From contig OZ176060.1 of NCBI GenBank assembly GCA_964247055.1, positions 496,001 through 560,000 on the forward strand: a stretch of 64,000 nt of DNA. The letters run 5' to 3'. Below, piece by piece: positions 46,680 through 58,476 of the stretch (positions are counted from its first letter, which is position 1; the number at the start of each line of letters is the position of its first letter). Position numbers and translations under genes: made by a program. This DNA is from Paragordius varius. Lineage: Eukaryota; Nematomorpha. The notes under the pieces are model-generated. The model was not told where the DNA came from and did not search any database. It saw nothing but the letters and a program-made list of their open reading frames with translations.

Positions 46680-47360
46680 AAACTCGTTACTAATTTGACA
46701 TTAATATTTAATTTGTTTATGAAAAGATTTAAAATGCCTAGCAAGATTATTGAAAATCGGACAATCATGCTTTCTTATAAACAGTCTTATTATCTGAAAT
46801 AAAATAGTTTTTTTGAGAGAAAATTCATTTTTATTAATTGGACATTCATGTTAAAACTGTTCATGAACAGATTGAATATGTATGGTAGATTGCTTTTTCG
46901 AGAAAAATATTTAATACGTATCGGGCAGGGATATTTTAATGGTTTATGAACACCCTATATATGTGATGCAAGATGTCCTCTTTGAGTAAATGCTTTTATT
47001 TCACATTTTGAACATTACTGTTTACTTTTTTTAATAAAGATTTAATATGCGTTGGATATTTAACTTGTTCATGAAACGAAATATGTGTGGATTAAAATGT
47101 CTACCCTTATAAATTTTATCATGTTCAGTGCATCGATAATAATCCTTCATTTTTTGAATGTTTAAGGACTCTATAGATTTTGGTTTTGCCATTTTAGTGT
47201 TAAAATATATAATATATTATATCATTAGAATCAATATGCTTTTTAAGGTTCAAAATTCTGTCTGCTCTCCCCTCCAACTAAATTATCTCAAGATTATTGT
47301 TGATTTTTCGGTAACGCTTTGAATTTCTGTGTGGTTAGGCTATAAGAAAATTGTTCGTTA
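46680..47360 (-). pseudogene. Zinc-finger family remnant F
   Basis: The minus strand retains linker and finger traces. Near 47270, G-G-E-Q-T-E lies downstream of an N-N-L-E-I-I stretch, equal to the family's D-L-V-G-E-Q-T-E-P. Finger debris with H-E-x-x-K-Y linkers and C-P/C-x-x-C-like pairs runs down to 46690. Many indels and lost Cys/His. No N-terminal domain or leader is recognisable; the S block begins where they would be. Confidence 0.65.
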
Positions 47361-47900
47361 ATTTTACTTTTAATTACTTTAAACAATGGTTATGAATTTA
47401 TACACCAATTTGAATAAATTAAGAGCATATTTTTTGTAAATAAATGATAAAGTAATATAATTTGAATCATTTATTCAAATAAAACAAATATAAAACCATT
47501 AAGCATATCTTTAATTATAGCAAGACCGTATAAATTTAATCAAGGCATATTTTGTCCAAGTAGATATATTTACTTTAAAGTTCTTGGCATAAACTAAACT
47601 TAATATATTTAAACAAATATGTTTTCTTGATAAGAAGTTAATAGGCATTTTTTCACTTTTATAAAGGTAATATATATTTATAATTATTAATTATATAAAA
47701 TAACACCTTTTCCTAAAATGGTATTAAAGTCACCTAGATAATTATTAAAATATGTCTTTGAAATCTCCAAAATTATAATTTAAATACCCACAACCTAGCT
47801 AGGATATTAGCGTCTATGCCCCTCCGTAAGTTATATGCACTCAATAAAAACTTATTCTCTCTTTTTGTTTCCCGAAATAATATATATAAAGATGCATATA

Positions 47901-48164
47901 CAGTTAAAACCGAAATTTACAGACAAAACGTTAAAATATAAAGATTCTTTCTAAAAGAATATTATATTTTTTCAAACCCTCATTTTTCTCATATAAAAAT
48001 ATAATTACAATTATTAAATAAATAATTTATTGTGTCACCAATATAGATTTCAATTCTATAATATGCAATTTAAAACAATGAGTTATATTTACAAAAATGA
48101 AGCTTATGTCTTGTGAAAAAAATTTTTTATATTACGTTATGTCCGTATAATTTAGCTTTTACTG
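47901..48164. mobile_element. Tc1/mariner-type MITE (family M1)
   Basis: Left CAGTTAAAACCGAAATTTAC then AGACAAAACGTT, right TTATGTCCGTATAATTTAGC ending CTTTTACTG, flanked by TA. Confidence 0.8.
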
Positions 48165-48207
48165 TACATACTTAGGTATAGAATTAGTACTTTTTCATTT
48201 GTAAAAA

Positions 48208-48429
48208 TTGTACGGGCAAATAGTAAACATATATAGACAAATTTATTTTTCAAGACAAACATACTTTTTTAAATTTAAACATTTTGAATCTTTATTTTGG
48301 TATAAGGAAGTAAAACACACTATTTTATAAGTTATAACTAAACAATTTATTGGGGAAAATCAATGTTTGAAAGAATATGGTTGTTTTATGTTTTTACATT
48401 TTATCCGTATATTTCAAAATTTACTCTAT
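48208..48429. mobile_element. Tc1/mariner-type MITE (family M1)
   Basis: Left AAAATTGTACGGGCAAATAG; right TTTTATCCGTATATTTCAAA. Counterpart of 10912-11148. Confidence 0.65.
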
Positions 48430-49499
48430 GTAAAAACTATTTAAATGATATTGAATATTATTTTTCCGTATAAATGTTAGATTGTTTGATAAAATTAAAA
48501 TTTTATAAATCCATATTTTTTATTTGGTACTATGAGGAGCTAAATGATTAGAAATTTATTAGAAATTGATACCAATCAATATCTTTTCGCTTAAGTTTCA
48601 ATAAAAACATAGCTTTTATGAAAATGAAGGTTTTGTCTTAATAAAACCTTAATATCTTTAACATTTTATCTTTCCTTTTATTTACTATTAAAAAAACCAT
48701 GTCTTAAAACAACAACAATAACATAAAATAAATTAAGTAAAAAAACGCAATATAAAGACAAAAGATATGTTATTTTATTACAATTATTAAATATGTAGTT
48801 TATTATTTCACCAATATACATTAAAATTTAAACCATATTTTGGTTATTTACCCATTGTACTATTTTAGTAAATATTTTATTACAAAATTAATGCCTATAT
48901 ATTATTTTAAAAAAAGTTGTATTATATAAACGTTAAATATCAAATATAATAAAACAACTAAAAATTATGTATAAATTTTTTTATAGTAGGCTAGTTTGCT
49001 TATTCATGAATAGATAACGAATGCATTTGATGGATAATTTTTTTAATTTTGAAAAAAAATGGTGGGAGTTTGATGTTAAGGTGTCCTTACATTTTTACAA
49101 AAAAAATGGAATGTGTTTACAAAGTTAAAGAGTGTATAATTTAAAATTTGGCCAATTATTATATATTACTAAGCATAAAAAATTACTATAAATAATTATT
49201 CAAAAATAACGCAAATACTATTCACGTTTTTTTAAATAAGAGGGTACTTTACTTATTTTATGAAGAAGGAATTATTCCATTTTTATGAATTTTTGTTTAT
49301 TGAAATAAAAATAGTATTTTTGATCAAACCGGTGAAAGATTTCACCAAACCTTAGCATTTTAAAAAATAATCTAATTTTAAACAAAATTTATCAAAAATA
49401 TATAAGAAAATGTATAAATATGCTCAAGAAACAAATTTAATCTAGTTTTGTCCCTTTGTGTTTTTAATTAATTAAATAAATATAATATCTGACCTGAGA

Positions 49500-50390
49500 A
49501 GAATGCGCGTCATTTACTTTATAAAACTAAACCATTTATTAAATTTTATTAAGCAATACAGTAGCGTATAATATAAAACAAATTTTGTCTATAAAATAAA
49601 AAAATTTAATGTTCTAATTAAAGGAAAATGTATATTTCACACCGTTTGTTGTCTTTTACTCACACGTTACTGTATTGCCAATTGGCCAAAAATAATGTGA
49701 AGTGTCCAACAATAAAGTGGGTACTGTATATACTTTAAGTTTTTTTATATAAAAAATAGGCTCTACAGTTTAATCAGCGTGCTACGCCTTTTCTATGTAA
49801 TTGTCAGTTTAAACTTTACAGAAGATTACGTTACACTCGTTTTAAAAAAGACCAAGCGGATAATCAAAACTATAAATGTAATAATTTAAAATTAAAAAAT
49901 ATATTTGGCCATTAATGACATATATGTAGGAACAGTCTATAAGAATATATTTTTGCAAGGATAAGAAAAAAATTTATATTTGTGAAATATAACGTTTTAG
50001 TTCTCACTTTTGTTGGGCTAAATGTCAATAAACTAAAGATTAGATTAGTATTTTAAATTTCATTAACCCATATTATTTATTCGCATTTAAATCGATAACT
50101 TTTATAAACTTAATTGTCGGATTATTTTACTTTTAAATTGTATAAAATATGTTTTATATAAAGTTTTATTTAAAAATGTATATGTAACCTGGCTTAATTT
50201 TCGGAATTAAAAATCTTGCAACACACAATCAATCTCATAAGCAAATAAAACAGGATTGCAATTTTAAAAAAGATTTTTTTGTAAAATCCAGCCTTTCCCC
50301 ATATATTGGCTCTGTTCATGAACTACTTAAATACTTGCAAAATTAATGTTTTCTTACAAAAGTTATCTCGCAATACAAATCAAATACGTA
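49500..50390. repeat. Inverted repeat P4, left arm
   Basis: Inverted match to 56080-56880: K block at 49640-49870, GGCTTAATTTTCGG near 50190 and CCTTTCCCCATATATTGGCT at 50290 against its complement near 56170. The arms lie on either side of the gypsy element and an orphan leader. Confidence 0.75.
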
Positions 50391-50690
50391 CATGATCAAA
50401 TTAAAAATTAATGACCGATATGTAAAAAAAGGATTTATTAAAGAGGAAATCTTGCAACACATATTCGTTCTGTTTATGAACAGTATTAACATAATTGTCC
50501 AATTAATAAAATGATTTTCTCTCAAAACCCTATTTTGCTCCACTAAAGCTCATAACATTATAAAGCATTATTGTCCGATTTTAAATATAATTATAAAGTA
50601 AGTCTTGGCAACTAAAATTTTAATTAATTGAAAAAATTAAATATGAATGTCAAATTTATCACACGAATTTAATCATATTCTAATGTTATA
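50190..50690 (+). pseudogene. Zinc-finger family remnant I
   Basis: The plus strand has repeated finger-linker debris: TCTTGCAACACA, GGCTCTGTTCATGAACTACT, AATCTTGCAACACATATTCG and TCTGTTTATGAACAG correspond to N-L-A-x-H-I-x-S-V-H-E-Q. Almost all Cys pairs are lost. Partly duplicated inverted at 56090-56250. Confidence 0.6.
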
Positions 50691-50854
50691 TATATATAAT
50701 TTATTAATGAAATTCATTTATTTACATTTTTAATATATCTGGCATGTTTTGACCTTTTTTGTCTGTCATTTTTGTAAATTTAAAATTTATATAATAAAAG
50801 TATATAAATAGTATATCAGAAAAAATGGTACAAGAGCTAAGAAATTTATATTAC

Positions 50855-51130
50855 GGATGATCGATAATTTTTGACCCCGATTTAACATTAAACTCGAAAT
50901 TTTCAATATTAAAGGAGTTAGATATCAAGCCATATATTTCATATCATTTGAAAGAGCGCTAAAAACTGTATCTTTCATATAGTAGTAAGTCAAATCAGTC
51001 CGTGGTAAATATTATTTGGAGTTATATGGTTATTTTCAACCCTTAATCAAGATTAAAATTTTTATAAACTAATTTAAAAATCACATTAATATAATTATTG
51101 GGGTTACATTAGTAAAAAAATTTAAAAAAT
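50855..51130. repeat. R2 repeat
   Basis: Second copy of the repeat at 30715-31010: TCGATAATTTTTGACCCCGA and AGTTAGATATCAAGCCATAT. Confidence 0.6.
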
Positions 51131-51293
51131 CTTTGAAAAAACTAAATATAAATGATATTACTAATTAAAATCTATATAAAAATCTGCAAAGTAAAACAAT
51201 GAGATTAAAAAAAAATTTAAAAATTATGGTCTAAGAAAAAATATTCATCTTTATATTTACGTTTAGTCGGTATAATTTAGTTTTTAATGTAAT
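51131..51293. mobile_element. Right half of an M1 MITE
   Basis: AATCTGCAAAGTAAAACAAT and TTTACGTTTAGTCGGTATAA belong to the M1 right half; the left half is replaced by R2. Confidence 0.5.
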
Positions 51294-51469
51294 TTATTTT
51301 ATATCTACAGAAATGAACTCCAGAACAAACCAGTCAAATAGCATTTCAAATAATTTATTTACTAAAATGGATATAGGAAAGCGTCATGTAATAAATTAAA
51401 TCTCAATTTTTAATTATAATTGAAAACAAAATTATATTTATATGAAAAATATAGTTAAATATTGAGTTT

Positions 51470-51579
51470 ACGTGTTCAATTATTTATATTTTCTATTGGC
51501 AAAACTGCCTTTTTTTATTCTGTTTCGCAAATCGGACATTCAAGTTTAATTTTCTCATGAACCGACTTAATGTTCCTAG
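51470..51579 (-). pseudogene. Zinc-finger family remnant J, cut by the gypsy element
   Basis: On the minus strand GAACATTAAGTCGGTTCATG, AGAAAATTAAACTTGAATGT and CCGATTTGC give the family linker H-E-K-I-K-x-E-C-P-I-C. The piece ends exactly at the start of the LTR at 51580. Downstream it continues into the conserved 3' flank near 51310-51345. Confidence 0.65.
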
Positions 51580-51894
51580 TGTTATGTATAATAACTTAAT
51601 TGTTTTTGTTAACTTAACTCAATTAATCTTATTTTAGTTACCTTATGAAAATCCTTTGTGCATAATACACCTTTGTACTTGTTACGCTAAAAATGTATAT
51701 TATCTTGGTTGTGAATGCTTTTACCTAAATACTGTAATATTGAACCTTATGCAAATATATAACTTGTGAATGCTTTCATCTAAATACTGAAATATTTAAC
51801 CTTATGCAAAAATGCAACCTCGCTCTAAAACTATATATAATGGAACATAGTTTTTTATGATATAAAATAAATTCCTTTTTTTCCGCTTATTACA
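51580..51894 (+). repeat. Left LTR of the gypsy-type element
   Basis: 315 bp, beginning TGTTATG and ending TTACA. It contains a TATATAA box-like motif near 51830 and an internal near-duplicate segment (TGTGAATGCTTTTACCTAAA and TGTGAATGCTTTCATCTAAA). Confidence 0.8.
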
Positions 51895-54700
51895 TTTGGC
51901 GCGGTCGATTTTTTTGTATTACGTTGTATTCATTATTATGGAAAAAATAAGTATTGAAAGTTATAAAATCAATAATAATTTTACGGAATATATTAAATAT
52001 TTACGAAGAAATTTAGTAATTAAAGGAATACAGGATAATAATGAAAATATTAAAGCTATCTTTCTTGCCCAATCCGGTATTGATAACATTTCTAAAATGG
52101 AACAATTCTTTTACCCCGTTAATATTGAAAACATATCTTGGGAGGAGATTTATGAAGCTGGGGTGAAAATATTTCAGCCAACCAAAAATACTTTTTTATC
52201 CCGATTCGAATTTTTTAGAGCGGAACGATTAGCGGGTGAAGGATTCTTGGAATTTTTTATAAGACTCAAAAATTTAGCCGCCGCATGCGAGTTCAAAGGG
52301 AACGTTGACGAACTAATACGGGACGTATTTATATGTGGGTTGAAGGAAAAAAAATTAGAGACTGAACTACTTAACAGGTACCCAAAGGCATTAGACAACG
52401 ACATACCAGTGGGATTAAATAAGGTTCTAAATTTGGCATTAGCGTATGAAAATTCTCACCTGGAAGTGAACTCAGTGAGAGCAATATATAATAATGATAA
52501 CATAGGTATTAATAATGGTAATAATAATGGTATTACTAATGGTAATAATAATGAAACATATAATGATGGTAATATTAATAATAATGAAATATATCTGGTA
52601 AGACGCAAACCTGGCGTAAAATCGTGTTTTAAATGCGGTCGCACACACAAATACGGATGCTGCCCAGCTTTTGGGAAGGTATGTTTCAAATGTCAGGGTA
52701 GAAATCATTTCGGAAGCCAATGTCAAAACAAATATGCTGGCAATAACAGGTATGTGAATAATATGGTAAATAAACCTAAAACCCACGTCGAAATGTTATT
52801 CGACACGGGGGCCGACATATCTTTAATAAATTTTAGCACGTGGTTTAAAATAGGAAAGCGTAAAATAAAACCCATTTATTTTAACATAAACACTTATGAT
52901 AATAATCCTTCAAACATAATAGGAGAGACAACTGTAACTCTTGAAAATAAAATAAAAAAGATAACAAAATGCTTTATTACAAAGAGACATCTTCCTCTAA
53001 TATTTGGCATGGATTGGATCCAGCTATTCAATATCCCATTCCCTAACGAATTATATATTATCAAATTATATCACACAAATGATATTTACAATAAATTTAA
53101 GTCTTTATTTGATAACAAATTGGGTTGTTGGAAAGGGGAATCCATAAAGATATTTTTAGAAAACAATAGTAAGGGACGGGTATTTCCGGCTAGAAGGGTT
53201 CCCTTGGCCTTACATGAGAAATTAAGTGAAGAGATCAAAAGGCTAGTATCCTTAAAAATTATTGAACCAGTAGACCCCAAGCAGTCTAAAATTTGTTGGT
53301 CCAGTCCTATAGTAAACGTATTAAAGTCAAATAATGAATTAAGAATATGCGCAGATTTTAAAGTGTCAATAAACAAATACATTAAAACACCTCAATATAT
53401 AATACCCACATTTGATGATAAAATATCACATGGTATGAAGTTTTCAGCATTAGATTTAAAAGATGCTTATCTACAGATTCCAGTGCATCCGAAATCTCAA
53501 AATCTTCTCACAATATCCAAACCTTTTGGGTTTTTTAAATATACTAGGCTCCCTTTTGGTCTGTCGTGTGCACCTAGTTTTTTCCAGCAGATCATGGATG
53601 AACTATTTGGAGATTGTAAGGGAACAGCGGTCTATTTAGATGATGTAATTGTTACGGGGGAAACGGATGAGGAGCATTATAGAAACCTAACACAAGTATT
53701 TGAAAAATAAGAACGAATGGGTCTTAAATTAAAAAAAGATAAAATAAAGCTTTTTCAACAGGAAGTAGAATATTTGGGGTTTACTATATCAGAAAAATGT
53801 ATAAAACCAGCGAGCAGTAAGATTAAAGTCATTCGCGAGTGTCCAGCCCCTAAAGATAAAACAAATCTCCGTTCGTTTTTGAGCCTTTTAAACTTTCATT
53901 CACGATTTATACCTTCTCTAAATACAAATGTTAACGAACTCCATCAGCTAGATGGTTCCAAAAAGAAATGGTGTTGGACCGAGCACCAAATTATTTTTGA
54001 AAGGGCGAAGTTATTAATAGGGAATAAGAGCCCCATCTTTTTTGGCCGAAATTGAACCAGGATATTGAAAAATGGGTGCAAGGATGATCAAATGTCAAAA
54101 GTCACGGTTCAACATTGCAGTAAGCCCGACATATAAATGGAACCCGAACACCACCGGTTAGGAGCGATTGCATCTCGATATAGCGGGACCCGTAGATAAC
54201 CTCTACTGGGTCATACTTATAGATCACTGCACCCGTTGGGTGGAAGTAGCACAGCTTAAAACAGTGAACTCGATCAGTATTTTGAAAGTTTTAGAAGGTT
54301 GGTTTGCACGATATGGCACCCCAGAAATGATCGTAACTGATAATGCGTCGTATTTTAAGTCCGGTGATTTTGAAAGAATATTAAATTCCTCTAATATCAA
54401 GCATGTAACCTCGGCGCCATACCACCCTCGGACAAATGGTTTAGTGGAAAGGGTCATTTAAACATTGAAAACGCACTATTATATGTGTTCTGAAGTAGCA
54501 GATCCAGAACGCCGGTTAAACTAGGTACTGTGGGCTTACAGATCAGCACATCACAGTGGTTTAATGAGACACCTGCACGACTATTCCTAAAACGAAATAT
54601 ACCGACACCGCTGTCCTGGATGAAAGGCAAACCAAAGGATTATATCGATACCTCAGATAATATACGTGAGTTCGTTCCAGGTGAGAAAGTGTTTATATTA
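51580..54700 (+). mobile_element. Ty3/gypsy-type LTR retrotransposon (broken fossil)
   Basis: Parts seen in order: a left LTR (51580-51894), a primer-binding-like stretch right after it, gag with two CCHC zinc knuckles (C-F-K-C-G and C-F-K-C-Q), an aspartic protease motif D-T-G-A, reverse transcriptase with D-L-K-D-A-Y and Y-L-D-D, and part of an integrase core (W-V-E-V-A, V-T-D-N). The gag start is at 51938. No right LTR is recognisable; host-type flank resumes near 54700. The element is broken, with roughly five breaks. The readable protein motifs make it younger than the zinc-finger remnant it entered, but without two LTRs it cannot be dated. Confidence 0.9.
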
Positions 54701-54777
54701 TAAAATTATGGACAAAATTTTTATTATATCATACGCTTCTGTATTAATATTTGGCCAACAATAAATAAAGTACTATA

Positions 54778-54810
54778 CAGTAAAAATCAAAATAGTACGG
54801 ACAAAACGTA
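54778..54810. mobile_element. Single end of an M1 MITE
   Basis: CAGTAAAAATCAAAATAGTA then CGGACAAAACGTA with no right end; a tandem array follows directly. Confidence 0.65.
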
Positions 54811-54825
54811 AGCATATATACCATT

Positions 54826-54902
54826 CCCAGTCAAAACGTTTTCCCAGTCATTCGAAACATTTTCCGAGTCAATCGAAACGTTTTCCCAGTCAATAAAAAC
54901 GG
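54826..54902. repeat. Short tandem array (CCCAGTC unit)
   Basis: Four units, two of them 21 bp long (such as CCCAGTCATTCGAAACATTTT), the first shortened and the last running off into AATAAAAACGG. It is unusually less AT-biased than its surroundings. Confidence 0.8.
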
Positions 54903-55779
54903 TTGTTTTGATGAATAATATCAAAACAAGATATAAAAACTTTGAACCATTATCAGCAGAATATTAGGATATTATTTTTAATTAAAAACACAATTATTGA
55001 ATGACAATTTTTCCAATTATATTCCAGTACACAATCATTAATGACTTATTCTTCAAAGGTTATATTTTTGTAATTTGCGATGTTTTAAGATAATATTTTA
55101 TATTTTATCGATCGTCCGCATTAATATTTGCGGCCTTAAAATATCTATAGTTACGGAGCAAATAACAAAATTTATAAACTATACCGTTTTTATCTCAAAG
55201 GTCGTTTAACACTTCATATTGGATCTTACACAAATTTTACCCTAATTTTATTATAATTATCATTTGGTCCAACGTGGCCCTCCGAACTGTGTATCTTGAT
55301 ATAGAAAATGCATTTTTAAAATGGTACAACATTCTTATACAATATTTAATGTAAATATTCTGCACACCACTTTTCAAAATATCATACGAAATTTTTAATC
55401 AAAAATCTAATTTCTTAAAACAACGTTTTTGTTAGAGTATTTAAAATTATTAGAGTAAAATTTTGTTTGCTTAATAATAAATTTTAATAAATTGACTAAT
55501 TTCGTATATGCATTTATTTTAAAAAGGTATTTATATGCAAAATGTATAATTTTATTACAAAATATTATTAATATACTGTTACTCATTTTTCTGCCTTTTT
55601 TATGTCATTCATTAAAATAAAATTTAAACTTAAAAAATTTAGCTTTTGCAAGTATTTATAAAGTTTTAATGAAAAATATCAAGTAAATGTATGGATTTTA
55701 TCAGTTAAAATATATATATTATTTCATTATAAATATTTTTAACCACAAATTAATTGAACAACAAAAATTTAAATATACA
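54903..55779. other. Flank upstream of orphan leader 5
   Basis: No gene. The right part (from about 55290) is a direct relative of 43490-44212. Confidence 0.5.
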
Positions 55780-55873
55780 ATGAAACGACAGACGATTTCA
55801 TTTCTTAACGGTTTTTTTTAATTGTCTGCTTTTCATTTATTCGAAAAAATATTCAAATATATTTAAAGAATGG
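55780..55873 (+). other. Leader exon without a partner (orphan 5)
   Basis: ATGAAACGACAGACGATTTC, ATTTCTTAACGG, TTAATTGTCTGC, then TTAAAGAATGG followed by GTAATT. Nearly identical to orphan 4. Downstream is the inverted arm P4 with minus-strand zinc-finger debris, not an exon 2 on this strand. Confidence 0.6.
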
Positions 55874-56079
55874 GTAATTATATTAATAAATATTTTTTTA
55901 AATATATAAAATTTAATTATTTTATTTTAAGTTATTTGTAAAAATTTGATTAACTTTCTTTATTTTACATCACCGGTAACATATAAGCCATCTTTTTTAT
56001 GTTTAGTATTGCTATGAATAATAACCTATTAGTTAATTTAAACAAAACTCCTATTTGATATATCCTTTTTACATATCAA

Positions 56080-56880
56080 ACATTAATTTTTAATTTGTTG
56101 CGAGATAACTTTTGTAAGAAACATTATCAAACAAATTTTGCAAGGATACTTAACTAGTTAATGAACAGAGCCAATATATGGGGAAAGGCTGGATAATAAA
56201 AAATTTTTTTTACAAATTGCGCATTTATGTTTTATTTGCTAATGAGATTGGTTGTATATTGCAAGATTCTTACTACCGAAAATTAAGCCAGATTACATAT
56301 ACATTTTTAAATATAAAACTTCATATAAAACATATTCTATATAATTAAAAAGTAAAATAATCCGACAATTAGGTTTATAAAAGTTATCGATTAAATTCGA
56401 ATAAATTATATGGGTTAATATTTACTCAAAATACTAATCTAATCTTTAGTTAATTGACATTTAGCCCAACAAAAGCGAAAACTAAAACGTTTTATTATAC
56501 AAATATTATTTATTTACTTACCTTTACGAAATATTCTCATATGATTATTCAGATATATGTCATTTTTAATTGCCACATACACTCTTTTATATTTTTTAAA
56601 TTTTTATGATTACATTTATAGTTTTGATTGATTACTGGTCTTTTTTAAAAAGAGTGAAACGTATAAATCACAATTAAATTGAAAATGCGAACGCTGAAAA
56701 ACCATAGAGCCTATTTGTTATATAGATATAAAACTTAGTATATACAGTATCCATTTTATTGTTGGCCACTTCACATTATTTTTAGCCAATTGGCATAGAG
56801 TAACGTGTAAGTAAAAACAACAAACGGTGTGAAATATATATTTTTCCTATACCACAACATTAATTTTGTTTTTTATGGAC
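56080..56880. repeat. Inverted repeat P4, right arm
   Basis: Partner of 49500-50390. It contains a minus-strand copy of zinc-finger debris at 56090-56250 and a K block at 56690-56845. Confidence 0.75.
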
Positions 56881-56889
56881 AAAATTTTT

Positions 56890-57132
56890 ACGCACAAATT
56901 GTAAAATTTATAGAGAATTTATTTGAAACAACCATACATTAATTCTCCTCTAAAACTTATTTGATCGTAAAATACATAATTGATTATTACATTTAACTCT
57001 ATTTTACAATCTGCGGTGTAAACAATAAGTTATAATTTAGAAAATCAAGATGTAAAAGTTATGGTTATTTGTAAGAAATAATATTTGTCCTTATATTTTT
57101 ACATTTTGTCAGTATAATTTCGATTTTTACTG
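56890..57132. mobile_element. Tc1/mariner-type MITE (family M1)
   Basis: Left end worn; right end TTTTGTCAGTATAATTTCGA ending TTTTTACTG. Lies just downstream of copy E, as 18281-18534 does for copy D. Confidence 0.7.
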
Positions 57133-57317
57133 TAATTCTTTTTTATCTACAAAAGAAAACTCCAAAACAAAGCGATCAAATAGCATTTATATTATTAACG
57201 ATGCATTTTGCCATAAACGTCTTCATAAAATAAAAGAATCTCATTAACTTATATTTGCGAAATGGATATTAACAAAATGATATTTAATGCTACATTTAAT
57301 ATATCAAAATTAAGTGT

Positions 57318-58112
57318 TTAATTATGTACATTTTTAATATGCTTGGCAAGACTGCCTTTTTGAGTAAATTCTTTTTTGCAAATCGGACATTCATATTTAA
57401 TTTTTTTATAAGCAGCTAAATATGTGTTGAACGATAGCATTTTTGATTAAATTCTTTTTTACAAATCGGACATTCATGTTTTATTTTCTCATGAACCGAC
57501 CTAATGTGCCTAGCAAGATTTCTTTTGTTAGAAACCATTTTTGAACAAATTTTGCAGGAATATTTAATTTGTTCATGAACCGAGCGAGTATGTTTGGTCA
57601 AGCCGCTTTTATCCTTATAAATCTTATCACATTGAATACATTGATAATTATGATCCAATTTTAAAGAGTTAATAGGCTTTGTTTTGTTTTCATCAAATAC
57701 ATTGTTAATATCATTTAAGCTTATGTCATTGGAATCAACATTTGAACATACCGAGAAAAATCTTTTGTAATTTTTGGTGATTTTTTTAGAGAAAGATCTA
57801 AAGGTTCCGTTTGTTCTCCTACCAAATCAATAATTAGGGCATCTTTGTTGGTTTCGGTATTTTTAAAATCTAAATTATTTTTTTGTTGAGTATTTTCGCT
57901 TTTATGTTTCCTTAAATAACAAAGGTTATGGAAAGAAGCGTTCAGAATTCTCCGTAAATCATCGTTTGTGAAATCTTCATTTTCCAATAAATCAATAAAA
58001 GATGCCGGTTTATATGGATCATCAATATACGTTTTTTGTTGATTTTTGAGTTCTACTTTATAAATTTTAGTATCGAGATCACACCAAAGTTTGTAGGTCG
58101 AGTCGCCAAAAT
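57318..58112 (-). pseudogene. C2H2 zinc-finger gene, exon 2, copy E (two frameshifts)
   Basis: Starts after TTTTTTTAG with D-F-G-D-S-T-Y-K-L-W-C-D-L-D. The whole N-terminal domain, the N-L-D-F-K-N linker and E-P-L-D-L-S-L-K-K-S-P-K are intact and in one frame to about 57770, the best N-terminal half in the window. A frameshift in the K-D-I-S-S-V segment follows. From 57658 an open frame holds fingers C-I-Q-C, C-K-I-C and C-P-I-C-K-K-E-F-N-Q; a second frameshift near 57430 separates the final finger, whose ending H-I-K-N-V-H-N stops at 57318. The predicted product would be a nuclear DNA-binding protein with a PxDLS (CtBP-type) motif. Paired with the leader at 59235-59327. Confidence 0.85.
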
Positions 58113-58222
58113 CTAAAAAAATTGTTTGATTTGATTATAATATTTTATAAATGGTGAGACGAAATGACATGCGTTAAAAAGGGTTTAATAAGTTAACAGA
58201 CATTAATTAAATATCACTGATA

Positions 58223-58476
58223 CAGTAAAAATTGGAATTATACTGACAAAAAGATATATGTTATTTATAAAAAGACAGCTATACTTTTTTAAACATTAAT
58301 TTTTTCAAAATAATTATTTACTTACGTTGTGATATATACAATTGAGTGCATAACCAAACATCTCTATATTATACTTTACAGGTTAAAACATTCAGTTATC
58401 ATTTAAATAAATTTTAAATAGTATAAGAAATTTTTTTATATTTTACGTTTTGTCCGTTTAATTTCAATTTTTACTG
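58223..58476. mobile_element. Tc1/mariner-type MITE (family M1) in the copy E intron
   Basis: 254 bp flanked by TA. Ends CAGTAAAAATTGGAATTATA and the complement ending TTCAATTTTTACTG. One of the best preserved members. Confidence 0.9.

Larger units (their letters stand above)
47390..49450 (+). repeat. S block, direct copy
   Basis: Order: TTCTTGGCATAAACTAAAC, TAAAGTCACCTAGATAAT, S core at 47775-47900 with CCTAGCTAGG, two M1 MITEs, then the conserved tail TGGTACTATGAGGAGCTAAA, AGGTGTCCTTACATTTTTAC and GATTTCACCAAACCTTAG. It serves as the uninterrupted reference for the Harbinger insertion site. Confidence 0.8.

Noticed and set aside
52174-52786. Minus-strand open frames within the gypsy element
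   Set aside because: They are antisense shadows of gag.
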